Assembly: GCA_964396535.1 (NCBI GenBank)
Contig: CAYNFT010000036.1
Coordinates: 1 to 19,168, forward strand
Length of the DNA: 19,168 nucleotides
Origin: CAYNFT01 sp964396535
GTDB lineage: Bacteria; Chloroflexota; Dehalococcoidia; Dehalococcoidales; UBA2162
Reading direction: 5' to 3'
The position numbers and the translations under genes were made by a program. Shown here in pieces: positions 16,576-19,168 of the stretch. The notes under the pieces were generated by a model that saw only the letters and a list, made by a program, of their open reading frames with translations, searched no databases and was not told the DNA's origin. Position 1 is the stretch's first letter; each line of letters begins with the position of its first letter.

Positions 16576-16704
16576 ATGGAGGGAATGCTCGGATGGGGAA
16601 CAGCGGGCGGTCTAGGTATTGTCCTAGCTGGTCTAGGAGTCTTCTTTTGAGGACTACAATTCGCGCGACGTGGAAAGTCGTGGAAGAAGGAAGAGGAACA
16701 ATAA
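16576..16704 (+). pseudogene. 42-codon micro-ORF for a single-span membrane protein, with in-frame TGA at codon 25
   Basis: From an ATG behind two tandem SD sites, the frame encodes MEGMLGWGTAGGLGIVLAG and further hydrophobic residues up to a TGA at 16648-16650. It then continues as GLQFARRGKSWKKEEEQ to a TAA at 16702. If the TGA is read as Trp (a TGG codon one base away), the result is a well-formed small membrane protein: a glycine-rich membrane helix, an interfacial aromatic residue, a positive-inside RR/K patch and a charged tail. As written, only a 24-residue hydrophobic peptide would be made. Other genes in the window use TGA as stop, so a nonsense mutation is the simplest reading; read-through or a base-call error are alternatives. 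The promoter at 16498-16526 serves it. No family is recognised. Confidence 0.55.
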
Positions 16705-16785
16705 GGTGACTTCTATCATTCAGGGATGTTGACTTTTCCGGTAGTGAAGACGAAATCCCGAGGCTAATATATAGTGAGGCTCAGC

Positions 16786-16815
16786 TTGACCACTGGAATA
16801 TCAGTTATATATAAT
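16786..16815 (+). promoter_or_regulatory. Strong promoter upstream of the truncated tRNA-Val
   Basis: TTGACC, an 18-base spacer and a perfect TATAAT. It points at the tRNA-Val fragment 111 nt downstream and was probably the original tRNA promoter. A hairpin (16829-16880) and a 21-codon frame starting with GTG at 16850 lie between them. Confidence 0.55.
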
Positions 16816-16828
16816 GCCAGTAAGAGCG

Positions 16829-16880
16829 AAGCAGGAGGTGTTGAGACTTGTGTCACCAGCTAAAAAGAACCCTCCTGCTT
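16829..16880 (+). repeat. Inverted repeat in the leader of the tRNA-Val fragment
   Basis: AAGCAGGAGG and CCTCCTGCTT are perfect 10-bp arms with a 32-base loop. The left arm contains an AGGAGG SD for a 21-codon frame (GTG at 16850, TAG at 16913-16915), so folding would hide it. No T-tract follows the right arm. Confidence 0.5.
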
Positions 16881-16925
16881 TGATGGATTTTCGTCAGGGT
16901 TTGAGAACAAGCTAGGCACGATTAT

Positions 16926-16970
16926 GGGCGGTTAGCTCAGTTGGTTAGAGCGCTTGCTTCACACGCGAGA
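16926..16970 (+). pseudogene. 5' part of a tRNA-Val(CAC), truncated after the anticodon stem
   Basis: The sequence begins GGGCGGTTAGCTCAG, continues with the D-arm (TTGGTTAGAGC) and a complete anticodon arm CTTGC-TTCACAC-GCGAG with anticodon CAC (valine, GTG codons). After GCGAGA the similarity to tRNA stops: there is no variable loop, T-arm or 3' acceptor strand. The break at the anticodon stem is where tyrosine recombinases commonly insert elements into tRNA genes. The missing 3' half (which would read GGTCGAAGGTTCGAG and so on) is not found elsewhere within the window except in the intact copy at 19045, whose 5' half differs at several bases. Confidence 0.85.
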
Positions 16971-17071
16971 AAATGATATAACGTACATTGAGAGTTAAAC
17001 ATCATCGAATGTACATAAAAGCTACTTCTTCCCACTGAAGGAATACATTAAAGTACATTCAGCATATAAAA

Positions 17072-17632
17072 TCACCTCCTTTTCTTAGCCTTACGCATCA
17101 TTCGCTCCATCAACTGTCGGCATTTACTCACATCACCATTCGCCATATCTGACTTGGCATAATGTATGAAAACTCTTCTCAGTAATCTTAAGTCTTCCGT
17201 TCTTAACAACGACCTAATCTCAATACCATCTACAACCTCAGGGAACATATCCTCAGTTAAATCAATCACCCACTCAACTACTTCAACCTCAACAGGAACT
17301 AAAGCAGTTGTTTTAGACTCTACCCTGCAATTATCCTCAGTTAATTGCTTAGGCTCCATATTTATACTACTGCCATATTCCTCAAATACCTTTTCACTCA
17401 CCAATCTAAGTGGTGAGATACGTTGTTGTATGGAATCTTCAACATCATGAATGTACTGCATACTCGTATCAATCTTGTCATGTTGCAGAAGAGCCTTAAC
17501 CACCAGTGCCGAGCCGGTCTCCTTAGCCACTAAGCTAGCCCCGCTATGTCTCAATGTATGAGGTCCTAGCTTGCTACCAGTAATACCTGCTTCTTTTATA
17601 ACCCTACGAACCCTGTGTTTTAGAGAGGTATT
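17072..17632 (-). pseudogene. Tyrosine recombinase/integrase C-terminal fragment
   Basis: The open frame from 17632 to a TGA at 17072 encodes the end of a phage-type integrase catalytic domain. LGPHTLRHSGASLVAKETGS gives the H-x-x-R box (HTLRH), and LLQHDKIDTSMQYIHDVED gives the late histidine region and the nucleophile tyrosine in MQYIH. The first catalytic Arg, the SAM-like DNA-binding domain and the start codon are missing: an in-frame TAA lies at 17633-17635. A TTG at 17554 is open but falls inside the catalytic box and is not a credible start. After the tyrosine there is an unusually long charged tail of roughly 125 residues ending in KAKKRR. Position next to a broken tRNA-Val supports the integrase identity. 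It should be inactive. Confidence 0.8.
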
Positions 17633-17672
17633 TTAAGAAGCTGGCATATTTAGGTGTAGAAAAAGCGCATAG

Positions 17673-18224
17673 GCTTGGATAAGAAGTAAATATGGTGAAG
17701 AAATTCAGTTCATCTGGGTGGAGCATCTGCAAGGAGATAAAAAGCGATTTAACAGGCATATTATTCAATACGGAAGAAACAAATTAGACGTGAATGAGCT
17801 TGAGGAATACTGGCAATCTCACTTTCTCTCAAAGTTAACAGGCTTAGAAGAGATACGTAATCCGGGCAACGCAATTAGGTATGTAGCTAAGTACTTGGTG
17901 AAGGGTGAAGAAGATGAAAAGTTTATTAGATTCAAGCATAGCCAGGGGTGGCTCTTTAGAGGTGCTTACAGCTTTAGCCAGTGGCACAGAAAGTTCTTTG
18001 GAGTGTACCCGCATGATGAGCATGTGATACAACTTTCTATGATGTCATCTTCAGAAAGGTTGGAGGATGATACATTTGGGTTTTATACAGAGATAAAGGA
18101 AAAGGGATTAAAGAAGATGGTAGCTGAAGCTGATGCAAGGTTAAAAATTCCTCCACCTCAGCATATAGATAGAGTGAGGCTGATGGATGTGGAAGGAGAA
18201 CAACTAACATTGAAAGGAGTTTAG
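17673..18224 (+). pseudogene. Rolling-circle Rep-like protein, C-terminal fragment
   Basis: The frame is open from 17673, just after a TAG, to a TAG at 18222-18224. Its first residues, RSKYGEEIQFIWVEH, look like the interior of a protein, so the GTG at 17718 is probably not the native start. The main landmark is NPGNAIRYVAKYLVKG: the Y-x-x-K-Y arrangement is typical of motif III of HUH-type replication initiators, and WLFRGAYSFSQWHRKFFG downstream also fits such proteins. Where an HxH metal motif would be expected the sequence reads FNRHII, so one His may be lost. Just upstream another frame encodes LAYLGVEKAHRLG, suggesting a frameshift. A plasmid- or phage-derived replicase is the best guess, with moderate confidence. 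Confidence 0.5.
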
Positions 18225-18325
18225 AAGCTGTGTGATTAAGTTAAAAATAAGCAGTCAAGAACAGCTGAAAGCTGGGCGAAGCCTTTATTCTTTACAGCTG
18301 GTGAAGTAGTTAGATAATAAGACAT

Positions 18326-18347
18326 GGGGAGCTGATGTCAGCTCCCC
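18326..18347 (+). terminator. Hairpin after the Rep-like fragment
   Basis: GGGGAGCTG and CAGCTCCCC form a 9-bp stem with a four-base loop, followed by TTAATAGTTT. It lies 100 nt past the Rep-like stop. The T-run is weak. Confidence 0.55.
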
Positions 18348-18403
18348 TTAATAGTTTCATGATATTGACTTAAACGGGGACATAGAAGTGATATATAAGC
18401 CAG

Positions 18404-18448
18404 AAAGGAGGCAAGCGGCCTCCGCCTTTTATCAAGAGTGCTTTACAC
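18404..18448 (+). repeat. 45-bp direct repeat, copy 1 (contains a terminator-like hairpin)
   Basis: It matches the copy at 18873-18917 at 43 of 45 positions. The core is GGAGGC-AAGCG-GCCTCC (18407-18423) followed by GCC and TTTT, with AAA in front able to pair with the TTT. A weak promoter-like TTGACT (18365-18370), 18-base spacer and TGATAT (18389-18394) would start transcription just before it. Confidence 0.8.
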
Positions 18449-18478
18449 TCGGGAGAGCTGATATTGCTCTCCCTTTTT
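18436..18478 (+). terminator. Double hairpin with T-tract
   Basis: GAGTG-CTTTA-CACTC (18436-18450) is directly followed by GGGAGAGC and GCTCTCCC (18451-18473) with a seven-base loop, then TTTTT. The second hairpin is a textbook intrinsic terminator on the plus strand. It isolates the small operon that follows. Confidence 0.75.
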
Positions 18479-18485
18479 CTGTTAA

Positions 18486-18514
18486 TTGACAGTACTAAAG
18501 ATTTTCGTTAAAGT
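18486..18514 (+). promoter_or_regulatory. Promoter of the small two-gene operon
   Basis: A perfect TTGACA, a 17-base spacer and TAAAGT (4 of 6) lie just after the terminator and 44 nt before the ATG at 18559. Confidence 0.55.
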
Positions 18515-18558
18515 TGTATCCTCAATTAAAAAATAATGCCTGATGAAAAGGAGGAAGC

Positions 18559-18738
18559 ATGTCAGAGGATCAAAAGAAGCAATGGAATATAACTGGAGTG
18601 GCGATACCAGCAGGACTCTTTATAGGTATGGGTGTTGGTTTTTTAATCGATAATATTACTGCAGGTATCTTCCTTGGTCTTGGCGGTGGTTTTCTCGTCA
18701 TGATGATCAGCATGTTGATTCTGCGAATCAGAAGATGA
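18559..18738 (+). CDS. Small two-span membrane protein, 59 residues
   Basis: The ATG at 18559 has a strong AAAAGGAGG SD at good spacing and its own promoter. The product starts with a short charged segment (MSEDQKKQWN), has two glycine-rich hydrophobic segments separated by FLIDNITAG (roughly residues 11-30 and 35-55), and ends RIRR, so both ends would face the cytoplasm by the positive-inside rule. The GMGVGFLIDN and GIFLGLGGGF patterns resemble small glycine-zipper membrane proteins such as AtpI-like or holin-like proteins, but no family can be named with confidence. Its stop overlaps the start of the next small gene (ATGA), so the two are translationally coupled. The frame is intact, unlike its truncated neighbours. 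Confidence 0.75.
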   Translation: MSEDQKKQWNITGVAIPAGLFIGMGVGFLIDNITAGIFLGLGGGFLVMMISMLILRIRR

Positions 18739-18863
18739 CCGCCCTGGAACTAACACTTATGCAGAAAGAAGTGGAAGAAGAGGAGTTTTTTTCGACTGCC
18801 AAAATTTTCCAAAGTGTAGATTTACTAAAGAACTTGTTGACTGAATTTATAAACAAAGAGTAA
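18735..18863 (+). CDS. Small acidic protein, 42 residues, coupled to the membrane protein
   Basis: The ATG at 18735 overlaps the upstream stop by 4 nt. The product, beginning MTALELTLMQKEVEEEEFF, is acidic in its first half and has a hydrophobic heptad-like second half (IFQSVDLLKNLLTEFINKE), so an amphipathic or coiled-coil helix is likely. There is no membrane segment. The stop at 18861-18863 is followed within ten bases by copy 2 of the terminator repeat. It has no recognisable family. By arrangement it may bind or regulate the 59-residue membrane protein, but this is an inference. It relies on coupling because its upstream sequence inside the first gene has only a GAAGA purine stretch. Confidence 0.6.
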   Translation: MTALELTLMQKEVEEEEFFSTAKIFQSVDLLKNLLTEFINKE

Positions 18864-18872
18864 TATAGCAAA

Positions 18873-18917
18873 AAAGGAGGCAAGCGGCCTCCGCCTTTTA
18901 TCAAGGGTTCTTTACAC
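18873..18917 (+). repeat. 45-bp direct repeat, copy 2 (terminator of the small operon)
   Basis: It is identical to copy 1 at 43 of 45 positions, with the same GGAGGC/GCCTCC hairpin at 18876-18892 and TTTT. It lies directly after the 42-residue gene and so is in place to terminate the operon. The small hairpin found at the end of copy 1 is disrupted here by the two differences. Confidence 0.8.
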
Positions 18918-18971
18918 GCAGGGGGTCAGACGTTATATTTTTCTAATTGGTGAAATCAAAGTGTAATTGAT

Positions 18972-19003
18972 ATCGAGGAATTTATTAAGTTCCTCGATTT
19001 TTT
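18972..19003 (+). terminator. Intrinsic terminator
   Basis: ATCGAGGAA and TTCCTCGAT form a 9-bp stem with a nine-base loop, followed by a run of six T (counting the last stem base). It is the second terminator after the small operon and shields the downstream tRNA. No gene lies between it and the 45-bp repeat. Confidence 0.75.
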
Positions 19004-19008
19004 ATAAC

Positions 19009-19038
19009 TTGAAATTAAGACATCGTGAATGCCATAAT
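19009..19038 (+). promoter_or_regulatory. Promoter of the intact tRNA-Val
   Basis: TTGAAA, an 18-base spacer and CATAAT. The predicted transcription start falls at about the first base of the tRNA. Confidence 0.45.
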
Positions 19039-19044
19039 AGGTTG

Positions 19045-19121
19045 GGGCAGTTAGCTCAGTTGGTTAGAGCACTCGGTTCACATCCGAGAGGTCGAAGGTT
19101 CGAGTCCTTTACTGCCCACCA
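19045..19121 (+). tRNA. tRNA-Val(CAC)
   Basis: A complete 77-nt tRNA with encoded CCA. The acceptor arms GGGCAGT and ACTGCCC pair perfectly with discriminator A. The D-arm GCTC/GAGC, the anticodon arm CTCGG-TTCACAT-CCGAG with anticodon CAC, and the T-arm GAAGG-TTCGAGT-CCTTT (one G-T pair) are all present. It decodes GTG valine codons. It has its own promoter-like sequence just upstream and marks the right end of the element remnant. Its 5' half differs from the truncated tRNA-Val at 16926 in the acceptor and anticodon stems, so the two are not simple duplicates. Confidence 0.96.
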
Positions 19122-19168
19122 TCGTGTACAATAGGGGGAACTCCTAGGTTCTCTTCCTTGTCTTGAAT

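Larger units (their letters stand above)
16971..19044. mobile_element. Remnant of an integrated element between tRNA-Val sequences
   Basis: This AT-richer 2.1-kb segment starts exactly where the left tRNA-Val breaks off and ends at an intact tRNA-Val(CAC). It holds a tyrosine-recombinase C-terminal fragment reading out from the left boundary side, a Rep-like fragment, and small genes with terminators. This is the pattern of a tRNA-integrated element (plasmid-, phage- or ICE-like) that has lost most of its core. The boundaries are inferred; whether the right tRNA belongs to the element or to the host is not settled. Confidence 0.5.

Noticed and set aside
17072..17554. Integrase fragment as an intact 160-residue gene starting at TTG 17554
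   Set aside because: The start falls inside the HxxRH catalytic box and the frame with good similarity continues upstream, so it is a 5'-truncated remnant.
18404..18917. CRISPR-like interpretation of the repeated 45-mers
   Set aside because: There are only two copies, 469 bp apart, with genes between them and terminator structure inside them.

Overview
The window is bacterial and gene-dense. Most genes lie on the minus strand, Shine-Dalgarno (SD) sites are strong, and promoters look sigma-70-like. Nothing in it fixes the taxon. The gene mix (RF1/PrmC, ADP-type neighbours such as AMP-forming acetyl-CoA synthetase, an ETF beta start, fused peptide-ABC ATPases, two tRNA-Val(CAC) sequences) and protein style would fit a Chloroflexota (Dehalococcoidia-like) chromosome, but that is an inference of modest confidence. 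TGA is used as an ordinary stop.

Layout. (1) 1-6954, all minus: the first 13 codons of a probable ETF beta subunit; an acs-prfA-prmC gene string with its own promoter before acs; a sugar-phosphate nucleotidyltransferase; and an ABC-2 type exporter (ATPase and permease overlapping by 11 nt). (2) 6955-7974: a divergent spacer with two hairpins, a plus-strand PAP2-like membrane protein, then a short convergent spacer. (3) 7975-9914, minus: a truncated transketolase C-terminal-type gene downstream of a zinc alcohol dehydrogenase with a good promoter, then a spacer holding the likely terminator of the next operon. (4) 9915-15499, minus: a complete peptide/nickel-type ABC importer operon in the order binding lipoprotein, permease, permease, fused double ATPase, with 4-nt ATGA overlaps. 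(5) 15500-16925: a stretch poor in genes, with an inverted repeat, a promoter, a micro-ORF that has a duplicated ribosome-binding site and an in-frame TGA, and a second promoter. (6) 16926-19121: an AT-richer remnant of an integrated element. It is bounded on the left by a tRNA-Val(CAC) cut off just after the anticodon stem and on the right by an intact tRNA-Val(CAC). Inside are a tyrosine-recombinase C-terminal fragment and a Rep-like fragment that are head to head and both lack their 5' ends, then a cluster of hairpins, a 45-bp repeat present twice, and a small two-gene operon between the repeat copies.

How the parts work together. The dpp-type operon should import a peptide-like or cationic substrate. 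acs activates acetate. prfA and prmC form the translation-termination pair (PrmC methylates the GGQ glutamine of RF1). The ABC-2 pair is an export or drug-efflux module. The right end is the most unusual region. It looks like a heavily deleted integrative/plasmid-like element whose surviving expressed part may be the small membrane-protein operon at 18559-18863 with its flanking terminator repeats.
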